NCBI RefSeq assembly: GCF_900104775.1
Contig: NZ_FNSA01000003.1
Location: forward strand, 3,038,001 to 3,102,000
DNA from: Tsukamurella tyrosinosolvens
Lineage (GTDB): Bacteria; Actinomycetota; Actinomycetes; Mycobacteriales; Mycobacteriaceae
DNA length: 64,000 bases
Reading direction: 5' to 3'
Shown: positions 8,717 through 17,260 of the stretch, piece by piece
Layout: the number at the start of each line of letters is the position of its first letter
How positions within the stretch are numbered: position 1 is the stretch's first letter
Made by a program: the position numbers and the translations under genes
The notes under the pieces: generated by a model
Database searches by the model: none
Seen by the model: only the letters and a program-made list of their open reading frames with translations
Told to the model about the DNA's origin: nothing

Positions 8717-10417
8717 CTGAGCCTCGAAGCCACGTATCTCCCCGACCTCCATCAGTTCGCCCTCTGGTCCTCCAACCGGCTCGACGACCCCGCCCGCGCG
8801 ACGGTGCTCCCGCTCGTCGTCCCGGTCGACGGTGCCCTCGCCGTCGCGGACGTGCGCTGCGACGTCGTCGACGTCACGGCGCTGCCCGGCGGCGCCCGCC
8901 CCTCGGCCTCGCTCGCCGCCTGGACGGCGCGGGGCCGGGGCGAGGAGGCGCCGCTGCCGATCGCGGCCCACGCCGAGCCGGACCCGACGGGCACGGCCGT
9001 CACCTCCGCCACCTACGCGACCACCGCCTTCGCCGACACCGCCGCGACGGCGGCGTCCCTCGACGGCACCCTCGACGCGAAACCGCGGCCCTACCAGGCC
9101 GCCGGCGTCGCGTGGCTGCTCCGGACACTGCACGACCACGGCGGCGCACTGCTCGCCGACGAGATGGGTCTCGGCAAGACCCTGCAGGCGATCGCGGCGC
9201 TCACGCGGCTCGGGCAGGGCCCGTTCCTCGTGGTCTGCCCCACGAGCCTCGCCACCAACTGGCGGCGGGAGATCGCGCGGTTCGCGCCGGCACTCCTCGA
9301 CGAGGTCACCGTCGTCTCGTACGCCCGGCTCCGCCTCTCCGCGGCGGACCTCGCGGCGACGCGCTGGACGGCCGTCGTCTTCGACGAGGCGCACACCCTG
9401 AAGAACCCTCGGACCCAGGTCTCGCGCGCCGCACGGGAACTCGAGGCCGCCAATCGCATCGCCCTCACCGGTACCCCGATCGAGAACTCACTCGACGACC
9501 TGTGGGCGATCCTGCGGGTCGTCGCCCCGCGGATGTTTCCGGTCAAGGCGGTGTTCCGTCGCCGGTTCACCCGCGCCGTGGAGTCCGGGGACGACGGTGC
9601 CCTGCGGCGCCTGCGGGCCGCTGTCGCGCCGGTGATGCTGGCGCGCACCAAGGACCGCGCCGCCGGGGCGCTCCCGCCGAAGATCGACAACCCGGTGCTG
9701 TGCGACCTCAGCGATGAGCAGGCACGCCGCTACGACGCCTGCCTCGCCCGCGCCGCGGACGACGGCTTCGGCAGCGGGCTGGAGCGGCACGGCCGCCTGC
9801 TCGCGGTGCTCACCGGGCTCAAGCAGATCTGCAACCACCCCGGCCTGATCGACGGTGCCGCACCGTCGCCGGAACGGGGCAGGTCCGGCAAGCTCGACGT
9901 GGCGATGGAGATCCTCGAGGCGAACGTCGCGGCGCACCGTCCGACCCTCGTGTTCACGCAGTACCGCGAGACGGGCGAGATGCTGGCCGCGGCCGCCTCC
10001 GCGCTGGTCGACGAGCCCGTCCCGTTCTTCCACGGCGGGATGCCGGTCGCCGAGCGGTCCGCTATCGCCGACGCCTTCCAGGCGGGCACGGGCCCGGGGA
10101 TCCTCGTGATGAGCCTCAAGGCCGGCGGCACGGGACTCACCCTCACCCGAGCGAGCGAAGTGCTGCACTACGACCGCTGGTGGAACCCCGCGGTGGAGGC
10201 ACAGGCCACCGACCGGGCGCACCGCATCGGCCAGGACCGGCCGGTCACCGTCACCACGCTGACGACCGCGACCACCATCGAGGAGCACATCGACGAGATG
10301 CACCGTCGCAAGGCGCTTCTCGGGGTCCACGCCGACGACGGATCGATCGTGACCGAGCTGGCCGCGCTCGACGACGAGCGCCTGATGGACGTCCTGCGCC
10401 GGAACCGGGAGAACTGA
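8717..10417 (+). CDS. SNF2-family DEAD/DEAH helicase (single-chain translocase)
   Basis: About 566 residues if translation starts at CTG 8717, which has AAGGA 6 nt upstream; the first conventional start, GTG 8804, has no ribosome site and would cut off conserved-looking sequence (SLEATYLPDLHQFALWSSN). Core motifs: RPYQAAGVAWL, Walker A DEMGLGKT at about 148-155, FDEAHTLKNP, LTGTPIENSLDDLW, then the C-terminal helicase half with VFTQYRETGEML, LMSLKAGGTGL-type motif V and ATDRAHRIGQDRPV motif VI. It is a soluble ATP-driven double-stranded DNA translocase. The SWIM-domain partner follows after one base. Confidence 0.85.
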   Translation: MSLEATYLPDLHQFALWSSNRLDDPARATVLPLVVPVDGALAVADVRCDVVDVTALPGGARPSASLAAWTARGRGEEAPLPIAAHAEPDPTGTAVTSATYATTAFADTAATAASLDGTLDAKPRPYQAAGVAWLLRTLHDHGGALLADEMGLGKTLQAIAALTRLGQGPFLVVCPTSLATNWRREIARFAPALLDEVTVVSYARLRLSAADLAATRWTAVVFDEAHTLKNPRTQVSRAARELEAANRIALTGTPIENSLDDLWAILRVVAPRMFPVKAVFRRRFTRAVESGDDGALRRLRAAVAPVMLARTKDRAAGALPPKIDNPVLCDLSDEQARRYDACLARAADDGFGSGLERHGRLLAVLTGLKQICNHPGLIDGAAPSPERGRSGKLDVAMEILEANVAAHRPTLVFTQYRETGEMLAAAASALVDEPVPFFHGGMPVAERSAIADAFQAGTGPGILVMSLKAGGTGLTLTRASEVLHYDRWWNPAVEAQATDRAHRIGQDRPVTVTTLTTATTIEEHIDEMHRRKALLGVHADDGSIVTELAALDDERLMDVLRRNREN

Positions 10418-10418
10418 C

Positions 10419-10979
10419 ATGGCCACGAACCCCTTCGGTTTCACCACCTGGGGCGCCGACCTCGTCCGCATCGCGGAGCCGATCTCGGCGAGCACCCCGA
10501 ACACGCACGCGCCGCGGGCCCGGATGCTCGCCCGCAACGGCGGCGTCACCCTGCAGTTCGACGGCGGCCGGGTCACCGCGCTCGTGCACAGCGGTGCGAG
10601 TGCCTCCGTGGCGCATCTCGAATTCGCCCCGATGGCGCCGGCGGTCGCGTCGGCGCTCCGCGAGGAACTGGGGTCGCGCACCGAGCCCGACGACGCGGTC
10701 CACGCGGCGCTGATCGCCCGTGGGCTGCGCCCCGCACCGGTCCTGGACGACGCCGACTGCTCCTGCACCGCGCGCAGCACGATGTGCGTCCACGTCCTCG
10801 CCGCGGCGTACGCGCTGGCGACGCTCGTCGACCACGAACCCGTGACCGCGTTGACGATCCAGACCTATGGCGCGTCGACTCCCCCGGACGAGGCGGACGA
10901 CGACCGGCCGGCCCCGCGGTGGACGCCGCTGGCCGCGCTGCGCGTGCGGGACTACTACGCGGTGTCCGCCCCGGCCTGA
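10419..10979 (+). CDS. SWIM zinc-finger protein, partner of SNF2 helicase
   Basis: 186 residues, ATG one base after the helicase stop. A SWIM signature is visible near residues 112-127: CSCTARSTMCVHVLAAAYALA, i.e. CxC-6x-CxH, which binds zinc. In many bacteria SWIM domains are fused to or encoded next to SNF2 helicases, so the two products probably form a nucleic-acid-processing complex. The 3' end overlaps the convergent coaE gene by 25 bases. Confidence 0.75.
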   Translation: MATNPFGFTTWGADLVRIAEPISASTPNTHAPRARMLARNGGVTLQFDGGRVTALVHSGASASVAHLEFAPMAPAVASALREELGSRTEPDDAVHAALIARGLRPAPVLDDADCSCTARSTMCVHVLAAAYALATLVDHEPVTALTIQTYGASTPPDEADDDRPAPRWTPLAALRVRDYYAVSAPA

Positions 10980-11845
10980 CGCTCGACCCGCACCGTCGCC
11001 GCGCGCCCCGGGTCGGAGCTCGCGAACTCGCCGGGCTCGGTGGGCGCGAAGCCCGCGTCCGCGAGCCTGTCCGCGACCGCGTCGACCGTAACGCCGTCGG
11101 CGAGCACGACGGCGGCCTCGGCACCGTCGGCCGTGACCGAGGAGGCGTCGGCGCCGAGGGTGACCCACAGCCGCCCGACGAGCCGTTCGTCGTAGGCGGC
11201 GTCGGCCACGAGCGGGGCGCCGTCGGCCGGGCGGTGCGCGGCGACGTTCGCGGCGAACGGCGCGATGCGGTCCGCCCACAGCGCGCGGACGGCGGCGCGC
11301 GTCGCGTCCTCCGTGCCCGTGTTCTCGAGCCAGACGTCGGCGACGGCGCGCCGCTGTTCGTCGGTGGCCTGGGCGGCGATGCGGGCGCGGGCGTCGTCCT
11401 CGGCCATGCCGCGCGAGCCGACGAGCCGGCGGACCCGCTCCTCCGCGTCCACCCACACGATGATCACGAGGTGGAACATCGGCGCCACCTTGTTCTCCAC
11501 GAGGAGCGGGATGTCCTGCACGATCACGGCGTCCGGCCCGGCCGCCTCGATCAGCTCCGCCGATCGGGCGCCGACGAGCGGGTGCGTGATCGCGTTGAGC
11601 TTCGCCCGGGACTCGTCGTCGGAGAAGGCGATCGCCGCGAGGGCGGGCCGGTTGAGGCTGCCGTCGTCGGCGAGGATGCCCTCGCCGAACGCCTCGACGA
11701 GGGCGGCGAGCCCCGGCGTCCCGGGCTCCACCACCTCGCGGGCGATCTTGTCGCCGTCCACGATCGCGGCGCCGAGGGCGGCGAGTTCCTTCGCCACCGT
11801 CGACTTGCCCGCGCCGATGCCGCCCGTGAGCCCGATCCGCAACAT
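10955..11845 (-). CDS. coaE: Dephospho-CoA kinase with C-terminal extension
   Basis: 296 residues. The kinase catalyses the last step of coenzyme A synthesis, 3'-phosphorylation of dephospho-CoA by ATP. P-loop GGIGAGKS is at 8-15, with DGDKIAREVVEPGTPGL and the lid/CoA region following. The kinase domain ends near residue 195. About 100 further residues remain (AYDERLVGRLWVTLGADAS...), shorter than the ~200-residue GrpB-like C-terminal domain of mycobacterial CoaE, so this looks like a reduced version. ATG 11845 begins MLRIGLTGG, the family norm, and has a leaderless-type -10 box. Confidence 0.93.
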   Translation of the reverse strand: MLRIGLTGGIGAGKSTVAKELAALGAAIVDGDKIAREVVEPGTPGLAALVEAFGEGILADDGSLNRPALAAIAFSDDESRAKLNAITHPLVGARSAELIEAAGPDAVIVQDIPLLVENKVAPMFHLVIIVWVDAEERVRRLVGSRGMAEDDARARIAAQATDEQRRAVADVWLENTGTEDATRAAVRALWADRIAPFAANVAAHRPADGAPLVADAAYDERLVGRLWVTLGADASSVTADGAEAAVVLADGVTVDAVADRLADAGFAPTEPGEFASSDPGRAATVRVERQAGADTA

Positions 11846-11851
11846 GCCCCC

Positions 11852-11857
11852 AGACTA
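11852..11857 (-). promoter_or_regulatory. Putative -10 box for leaderless coaE
   Basis: TAGTCT on the minus strand ends 6 nt before the coaE ATG and shares bases with the TAG stop of the upstream lipoprotein gene. coaE may thus be transcribed both from here and by read-through. Confidence 0.5.
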
Positions 11858-13117
11858 GTGAGTGGTGCCGACCCCGGTGACGCCCGACACCTCGTCGGGG
11901 GTGTGCTCGAGCGACCCGCGCCGCAGTTCCTTGCCGGTGGGGACGTCGATCGCGACGATGGACTTGGCCGTGGGATCGGTGACGTAGGCGGTGGATCCCA
12001 TCGTGAACACCGCGGGGCGCGGCTCCTGCCAGTTCGCGTCCTCGGTCCACGGCGCCGTGACCTTCACCTCGCGGATCGTGGTGCCGGTGTTCGGGTCGAG
12101 GACGCGGAGCACGCCGTCGGTGCCGAGCACCAGCGCCTCACCGAACTGCCCCCGCGCCAGTGAGCGGAAGCTGTAGGAGGCGGGCAGGTCGACGAGCTTG
12201 ACCGCGCCGGTGCGGGTGTCGATGAGGCTGACCCGGGTGGGCCGCTCGGGCTTCGCGGCCTTGTCCACCTTGTAGTCGCCGAGGACGACGGCGTGCGCCT
12301 CGGTGGCGGCGACGTTGCCGGTGCGCGCGTAGCCGGGCGTGGGGGCCGCGGTCTTGACGATGTCGTTGCCGCGCACGATGAGCACACCGTCCTCGCAGCC
12401 GAAGAGCACCGCGCCGCCCTCGGCGGCACCCTCGCCGTGCACACCGGGGCACTGCTCGTTGCGGGCGATTTCCTTCCGGTCCTTGTCGAGGATCGCGACG
12501 CCGGTGCGGGTCTTCTCGTCGCCGAGGGTGATGAGCATCGACCCGTCCGCCCGCTCGACGGCGACGCCGTGGTGCGGCTTCGGCGCGGTGTAGGTCGCGC
12601 GGGGCGCGTTCGGGTCGCCGACCTTGTCCGAGGCGATCGACGTGACGGCACCGGTGCCGTCGGAGAAGAGCACCGTGCGGCCGTCGTGGCGGACCACGTG
12701 GCCGGGCTCGGGCGCCTGGATCGTGATGTCGGTGCGCCGGGGCGCCGCGGTGTAGAAGTGCTGGTGATCGCCGTGGGGCACGGACCAGGAACCGAGGTCG
12801 AGGAGGCGGAAGCCGTCGCCCTCCGAGAGGAAGGCGTGCCGGCCGTCGCCGGCGGGGTTCACCCGCAGGTACCCCTGCCCCGGGAAGTCCGCGACGCGCT
12901 CGAGAGTGCCGGCGTCGAGGATCTGTACGCCGCCCTCGTAGGTCACCGCGAGGCGCGGCGCCGCGCGGCGCTGTTCCGTCGCGCCGCCCGGAGCGTCGGC
13001 GTCGGAACCGGAGGCGGTCGTCGACGACGGTGCCGGATCCGGCTGGGAGGAGCCGCATCCGGCGGCCAACAGGGCGGCGGCAAGGAGGGGCGCGGCGAGG
13101 TGCAGGTGCTTGGGCAT
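11855..13117 (-). CDS. AztD-like zinc metallochaperone, secreted lipoprotein
   Basis: 420 residues. A lipoprotein signal peptide has lipobox LAAGC with Cys21. A Ser/Asp-rich linker is followed by a beta-propeller-like chain of repeats (VQILDAGTLERVADFPG, GFRLLDLGSW, VSLIDTRTGAVKLVDL, VLRVLDPNTG). A His-rich loop HGDHQH at 115-120 and further His residues (KPHHGVAVE) resemble AztD, the periplasmic chaperone that hands zinc to the AztC transporter. A Zur-type palindrome lies 21-36 bases upstream of ATG 13117, supporting a zinc role. No AztABC transporter is in the window. Confidence 0.75.
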   Translation of the reverse strand: MPKHLHLAAPLLAAALLAAGCGSSQPDPAPSSTTASGSDADAPGGATEQRRAAPRLAVTYEGGVQILDAGTLERVADFPGQGYLRVNPAGDGRHAFLSEGDGFRLLDLGSWSVPHGDHQHFYTAAPRRTDITIQAPEPGHVVRHDGRTVLFSDGTGAVTSIASDKVGDPNAPRATYTAPKPHHGVAVERADGSMLITLGDEKTRTGVAILDKDRKEIARNEQCPGVHGEGAAEGGAVLFGCEDGVLIVRGNDIVKTAAPTPGYARTGNVAATEAHAVVLGDYKVDKAAKPERPTRVSLIDTRTGAVKLVDLPASYSFRSLARGQFGEALVLGTDGVLRVLDPNTGTTIREVKVTAPWTEDANWQEPRPAVFTMGSTAYVTDPTAKSIVAIDVPTGKELRRGSLEHTPDEVSGVTGVGTTH

Positions 13118-13138
13118 GACGACAGGTGTAATCGTTGA

Positions 13139-13153
13139 TGAAAATCATTGTCA
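13139..13153 (-). promoter_or_regulatory. Zur box
   Basis: TGAAAATCATTGTCA is a 7-1-7 inverted repeat with one mismatch pair. It matches the TGAAAATnATTTTCA type bound by actinobacterial Zur. It lies just upstream of the AztD-like gene, so zinc shortage should induce that gene. Confidence 0.75.
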
Positions 13154-13210
13154 AAGATCACCATGGCGATACGTGCATGGACCGCCCGCCGGTCTGGGAG
13201 GATCGCGGCC

Positions 13211-14626
13211 ATGCCCCTCGTCGCCGGAATCGATTCGTCCACCCAGTCGTGCAAGGTCGTGGTGTGCGACGCGGATTCGGGTGAGGTCGTGCGGTCCGGC
13301 TCCGCTCCGCACCCGCCGGGGACGGAGGTCGCGCCGGCCGCATGGCTCGACGCGTTCGCCGCGGCGGCGCGGGCCGCCGGCGGCCTCGACGACGTGGCCG
13401 CCGCCTCCGTGGGGGCGCAGCAGCACGGCATGGTGTGCCTGGACCGCACCGGCTCCGTGGTGCGGGACGCCCTGCTGTGGAACGACACCCGGTCGGCCGC
13501 CGCCGCGGAGCAGCTCATCGCGGACCTCGGCGGACCGGACCGGTGGGCCGACGCGGTGGGCGTCGTCCCGGTCGCCGCCGTCACCGCCGCGAAGCTGCGC
13601 TGGCTCGCCGACGCGGAACCCGCGCACGCCGACGCGGCGGCCGCGGTCTGCCTCCCGCACGACTGGCTGACGTGGCGGCTCGGCGGGGGCGGGCTCGACA
13701 CCCTCGCGACGGATCGCTCGGACGCCTCCGGCACCGGCTACTTCAGCGCCGCGACCGGCGAGTACCGCACGGACCTCCTCGAACTCGCACTGCGCGGGCG
13801 CAGGCCCGCCCTCCCCCGCGTACTCGGCCCCGCGGAGTCGACGCCGGTGACCGTGGACGACGGCCCGCTCCGCCGCGGCACGCCGCTCGGCGCCGGCGCG
13901 GGCGACAACGCCGGTGCCGCACTCGGGCTCGACGCCCGGCCCGGGGACTGCATCGTCTCCCTCGGGACGTCGGGGGTGGTCAGCGCGGTCACGGCGACGG
14001 CGCCGCGGGATCCGTCCGGCGTCGTCGCGGGCTTCGCCGATGCGACGGGGCACCAGCTGCCGCTGGTCTGCACCCTCAACGGCGCCCCGGTCCTCGCGGC
14101 GACCGCACGGATGCTGGGGGCCGACCTCGCGGAGTTCGCGCGGCTGGCGCTGGCCGCCCCGGCCGGCGCGGAGGGCCTGGTCCTGGTCCCGTTCTTCGCC
14201 GGGGAGCGCTCGCCCAACCTGCCGAACGCCACCGGCTCCCTGCAGGGCGTGACCGGCACGAACCTCACCCGCGAGAACATCGCGCGCGCGGCCGTCGAGG
14301 GCCTGCTCTGCTCGCTGCAGTTCTGCCTGGACGCGATCGCCGAGCAGGGCACGGCGGTGGAGCGGATCCTGGTGGTGGGTGGCGGCGGCCGTTCCGGCGC
14401 GGTACGCGACATCGCGCCCGCGATCTTCGGCCGCGCTGTGGACTTCCCCGCGGACGGCGAGTACGTCGCCCGCGGCGCCGCGCGGCAGGCGGCGTGGGCC
14501 CTGCGGGGCGACGGCCCGGCGCCGGAGTGGGCGCGGCCGGTCGCCGAGTCCCGGGCGGCCGCCCCCACCCCGGAGGTCTACGCGCGCTACCTCGAGGCGG
14601 CCGCGCTGGTGCTCGACCGGCCCTGA
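13211..14626 (+). CDS. xylB: Xylulokinase
   Basis: 471 residues of the FGGY carbohydrate-kinase family, phosphorylating D-xylulose with ATP. The N-terminal phosphate loop is [18 protein letters not shown], followed by [13 protein letters not shown] and LLWNDTRS, which match xylulokinase. [20 protein letters not shown] and the C-terminal [14 protein letters not shown] adenine-binding motif follow. ATG 13211 has GGGAGG 10 nt upstream, and the longer open frame from 13148 runs through the Zur box. It converges on the mannitol-type dehydrogenase gene and probably handles xylulose made from D-arabitol or xylitol by the neighbouring dehydrogenases. Confidence 0.93.
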   Translation: MPLVAGIDSSTQSCKVVVCDADSGEVVRSGSAPHPPGTEVAPAAWLDAFAAAARAAGGLDDVAAASVGAQQHGMVCLDRTGSVVRDALLWNDTRSAAAAEQLIADLGGPDRWADAVGVVPVAAVTAAKLRWLADAEPAHADAAAAVCLPHDWLTWRLGGGGLDTLATDRSDASGTGYFSAATGEYRTDLLELALRGRRPALPRVLGPAESTPVTVDDGPLRRGTPLGAGAGDNAGAALGLDARPGDCIVSLGTSGVVSAVTATAPRDPSGVVAGFADATGHQLPLVCTLNGAPVLAATARMLGADLAEFARLALAAPAGAEGLVLVPFFAGERSPNLPNATGSLQGVTGTNLTRENIARAAVEGLLCSLQFCLDAIAEQGTAVERILVVGGGGRSGAVRDIAPAIFGRAVDFPADGEYVARGAARQAAWALRGDGPAPEWARPVAESRAAAPTPEVYARYLEAAALVLDRP

Positions 14627-14639
14627 GCGCCCGACCGGC

Positions 14640-16124
14640 TCAGCGCGCGAGGAGTTCCCGCAGGACGGCGCGGGCGCCGCTCTCACGCAACGCGGTCAGC
14701 GCGGCGAGGTAGGGGTCGGTGAACCCCGGACGATCCGCGAGATCACCGAAGAGGTCCGGCACCGCGACGAAGGCCAATGGCTCCGTACGCGAGTCGACGG
14801 CGCGCCGCGCGAGCGCGTCCGCCTCGCGGTCGCCCTGCACGATCGGGGCGCCGGCATCGTCGAAGCCCTCGCAGCCCCGGGTCCACGCGGCGACGACGGC
14901 GGCCGCGAGCGGCGCCGCGGCGCCGGCGTCGAGGCGCGAGACGATCACGGGCACGAGCCATTTCGGGATGCGGTCGGAGGCGTCCTGGCACAGCCGCGCC
15001 ACCGTGTCCGCGATGGCGGGATTGGAGAACCGGTCGAGCAGGGTGTCGATGTAGTCGTCGAGATCGATGCCGGGGACGGGGCGCAGCGTGGGCCGCGCCT
15101 CCTCCTGCATGTACCGGCGGAGCAGTTCCCGCACATCCGGGTCGGCCGCGGCGTCGTGGACGTACTCGTAGCCCAGCAGGCGGGCGAAGTGCCCCAGCGC
15201 CTGGTGTCCGGCGTTGAGCAGGCGCAGCTTCATGAGCTCGTAGGGCGCGACGTCGTCGACCACCTGCACGCCGGCGTCCTCGAACCGCGGGCGGCCCGCG
15301 CCGAAGGCGTCCTCGAGCACCCATTGCGTATAGGGCTCCGCGACGACCGGCCAACGGTCGTCGATGCCCGTCCGCGCGGAGACCTCGGCCCGCAGCCCCG
15401 AGGGCGTCGCGGGCGTGATCCGGTCCACCATCGAATTGGGGAAGCGGACGTGCTCGGCGATCCAGTCCGCGAGTGCGGGGTCGGACAAGCGGGCGAACGC
15501 CGTGAAGGTGCGCTGCGCGACGTGGCCGTTGCCCTCGATGTTGTCGCACGACATGACGGTGAAGGCCGGGACGCCGCGGTCGCGCCGGCGGCGCAGCGCC
15601 TCGATGACGTAGCCGAAGACGGTGTGCGGCGCTGCGCCCGGCTCCAGATCGTGCCGCACGCCGGGGTCGTCGGCGTCGAAGTCACCGGTGGTCGCGGAGA
15701 AGTTGTAGCCGCCCTCGGTGATCGTGAGGGAGACGATGCGGGTCTCGGGCGCCGCGAGCCTGTCGATCACCGCCTCGGGATCGTCGGGGGCGTACAGGTA
15801 GTCGACGATCGCCCCGACGACGGAGGTCTCCACGGCACCGTCGGGATGCTTGAGGGTGAGCGTGTAGAGCCCGCCCTGCGGCACGAGCGCGTCGCGCATC
15901 GCGGCGTCGGCGGGCCGCAGCCCGACGCCGCAGATGCCCCAGCCCGCGGCATCGGGACCGGCGCTGAGCAGCCGCTCGACGTAGACGGCCTGGTGTGCGC
16001 GGTGGAAGCCGCCGACGCCGAAATGGACGATGCCGGGGCGCACTGCGGCGCGGTCGTAGGCGGGCACGGACGCGCCCGCGATCGCGGGCAGGGCGGCCGG
16101 GGTCAGGTCGATCGGTGCGGTCAT
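14640..16124 (-). CDS. Mannitol 2-dehydrogenase / D-arabitol dehydrogenase family
   Basis: 494 residues of the long-chain polyol-specific dehydrogenase family, zinc-independent and NAD-linked. The cofactor-binding N-terminus reads IVHFGVGGFHRAHQAVY. The middle shows the catalytic-region signature SCDNIEGNG and FPNSMVDRITPAT, and the Lys/Asn/His region LRLLNAGHQALGHF follows. It oxidises mannitol to fructose or D-arabitol to xylulose; sequence alone does not choose. The ATG overlaps the stop of the upstream dehydrogenase (TGATG), so the two are translationally coupled. Confidence 0.9.
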   Translation of the reverse strand: MTAPIDLTPAALPAIAGASVPAYDRAAVRPGIVHFGVGGFHRAHQAVYVERLLSAGPDAAGWGICGVGLRPADAAMRDALVPQGGLYTLTLKHPDGAVETSVVGAIVDYLYAPDDPEAVIDRLAAPETRIVSLTITEGGYNFSATTGDFDADDPGVRHDLEPGAAPHTVFGYVIEALRRRRDRGVPAFTVMSCDNIEGNGHVAQRTFTAFARLSDPALADWIAEHVRFPNSMVDRITPATPSGLRAEVSARTGIDDRWPVVAEPYTQWVLEDAFGAGRPRFEDAGVQVVDDVAPYELMKLRLLNAGHQALGHFARLLGYEYVHDAAADPDVRELLRRYMQEEARPTLRPVPGIDLDDYIDTLLDRFSNPAIADTVARLCQDASDRIPKWLVPVIVSRLDAGAAAPLAAAVVAAWTRGCEGFDDAGAPIVQGDREADALARRAVDSRTEPLAFVAVPDLFGDLADRPGFTDPYLAALTALRESGARAVLRELLAR

Positions 16125-17188
16125 CACAGCTCCTCGATGTGCGGTTCGGTGCCGGCGCGGCCGGGATGGACGACGGCCTTGATACTGCCCGGTGCGCGGT
16201 CGGCGTTGAGCGCGTCCTCGGCGCGGTCGAGCGGGAAGCGCCCGGTGACCATGCCGTCGAGGTCGACACGGCCGTCGGCCGCGAGCGCGATGGCCGTCGG
16301 CCAGGTGTTCGCGTAGCGGAACACGCCGGTGAGCACGAGCTCCCTCGCCTGGATCAGCGAGACGGGGAGCTCCAGATCGTCGGCGCCCATGCCGACCAGC
16401 ACGATCCGTCCGCCCGGGCGGACGGCGGGGATGCCCGCGCGGATCGCGGGCGTCGCGCCGGACGCGTCGACGAAGGCGTCGAACCCGTCCCCCACGGCGG
16501 GCGCGTCCACCCCCGGGGCGGCGGTGCGCGTGGCGCCGAATCGCTCCGCCGCCGTGCGCCGCACGGGATCGGGGTCGGTCACCACGATCCGCGTGAGCCC
16601 CGAGGCTCGCGCGACCTGCGCGCAGAGCAGGCCGATCGGCCCCGCGCCGGCGATGAGCACCGAGCCTCCGAGGCCGACGGCGGCCTTCCGCATGGCGGCG
16701 ATCCCCACGGAGAGCGGCTCGAACAGCGCCGCCGCCTCGTCGGACACCGAGTCCGGGACCGCATGCGCGAACGCCGATCCGATGGTCACGTATTCGGCCA
16801 GCGCTCCGTCGACCGGCGGGGTGGCGTAGAACCGCATGGCCGGGCAGAGGTTGTACTCGCCGCGGAGCGTCTCCGGGCTGTGCGGGTCGGGGCGCTGCGG
16901 CTCGATGGAGACGCGCTCCCCGATCCGCTCGGCGGGGACGCCCTCGCCGACCGCCACGATCCGCCCGGACGCCTCGTGCCCGAGCACGATCGGGTCGGTC
17001 ACCACGAACTCGCCGATCCGTCCGTGGCGCAGGTAGTGGGTATCGGAGCCGCACACGCCGACGGCCGCGACCTCGACCAGCACGTCGCCGGGGTCGGGTG
17101 CCGGGACGGGCCTCGATTCGACGGCCATCCGTCCCCCGGGGTGCAGCACGCTGGCGCGCATTTCCTTCGAAACTGTTGCCTGGGTCAC
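16124..17188 (-). CDS. Zinc-dependent sorbitol/xylitol-type alcohol dehydrogenase
   Basis: 354 residues from GTG 17188; ATG 17161 is an alternative but GAAGGA sits too close to it. Medium-chain dehydrogenase: catalytic zinc ligands in VGVCGSDTHYLRHG and GHEASGRIVAVGEGV, a Rossmann loop GAGPIGLLCAQVARASG, and the conserved ALFEPLSVGIAA segment. The structural four-Cys zinc site is not intact (EYNLCPAMRF only), as in sorbitol dehydrogenases. It oxidises a polyol such as sorbitol or xylitol to the 2-ketose. First gene of the two-gene dehydrogenase operon, divergent from the SorC regulator. Confidence 0.85.
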   Translation of the reverse strand: MTQATVSKEMRASVLHPGGRMAVESRPVPAPDPGDVLVEVAAVGVCGSDTHYLRHGRIGEFVVTDPIVLGHEASGRIVAVGEGVPAERIGERVSIEPQRPDPHSPETLRGEYNLCPAMRFYATPPVDGALAEYVTIGSAFAHAVPDSVSDEAAALFEPLSVGIAAMRKAAVGLGGSVLIAGAGPIGLLCAQVARASGLTRIVVTDPDPVRRTAAERFGATRTAAPGVDAPAVGDGFDAFVDASGATPAIRAGIPAVRPGGRIVLVGMGADDLELPVSLIQARELVLTGVFRYANTWPTAIALAADGRVDLDGMVTGRFPLDRAEDALNADRAPGSIKAVVHPGRAGTEPHIEEL

Positions 17189-17204
17189 ACCACCGATGTT
17201 AGCG

Positions 17205-17241
17205 TAGTGAGCAGAATCACCGCTAGTGAGCATTTGCTCAC
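17205..17241. promoter_or_regulatory. SorC operator region between dehydrogenase operon and regulator
   Basis: GTGAGCATTTGCTCAC (17226-17241) is a perfect palindrome with 7-bp arms. A second half site, TAGTGAGCA, stands at 17205-17213 and again at 17224-17232, giving a 19-bp direct-repeat period. This is the expected layout for a tetrameric SorC-type regulator controlling both divergent promoters. Confidence 0.65.
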
Positions 17242-17260
17242 GCTATCGACGGAGCATCGC

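Noticed and set aside
14623-14643. CTGAGC/GCTCAG inverted repeat between xylB and the mannitol-type dehydrogenase
   Set aside because: Only 6 bp with a 9-nt loop and no further support; too weak to call a terminator.
16330-17260. Long upstream extension of the SorC regulator frame from 15995
   Set aside because: It runs antisense through the dehydrogenase operon and the operator; GTG 17261 with a ribosome site is the sensible start.
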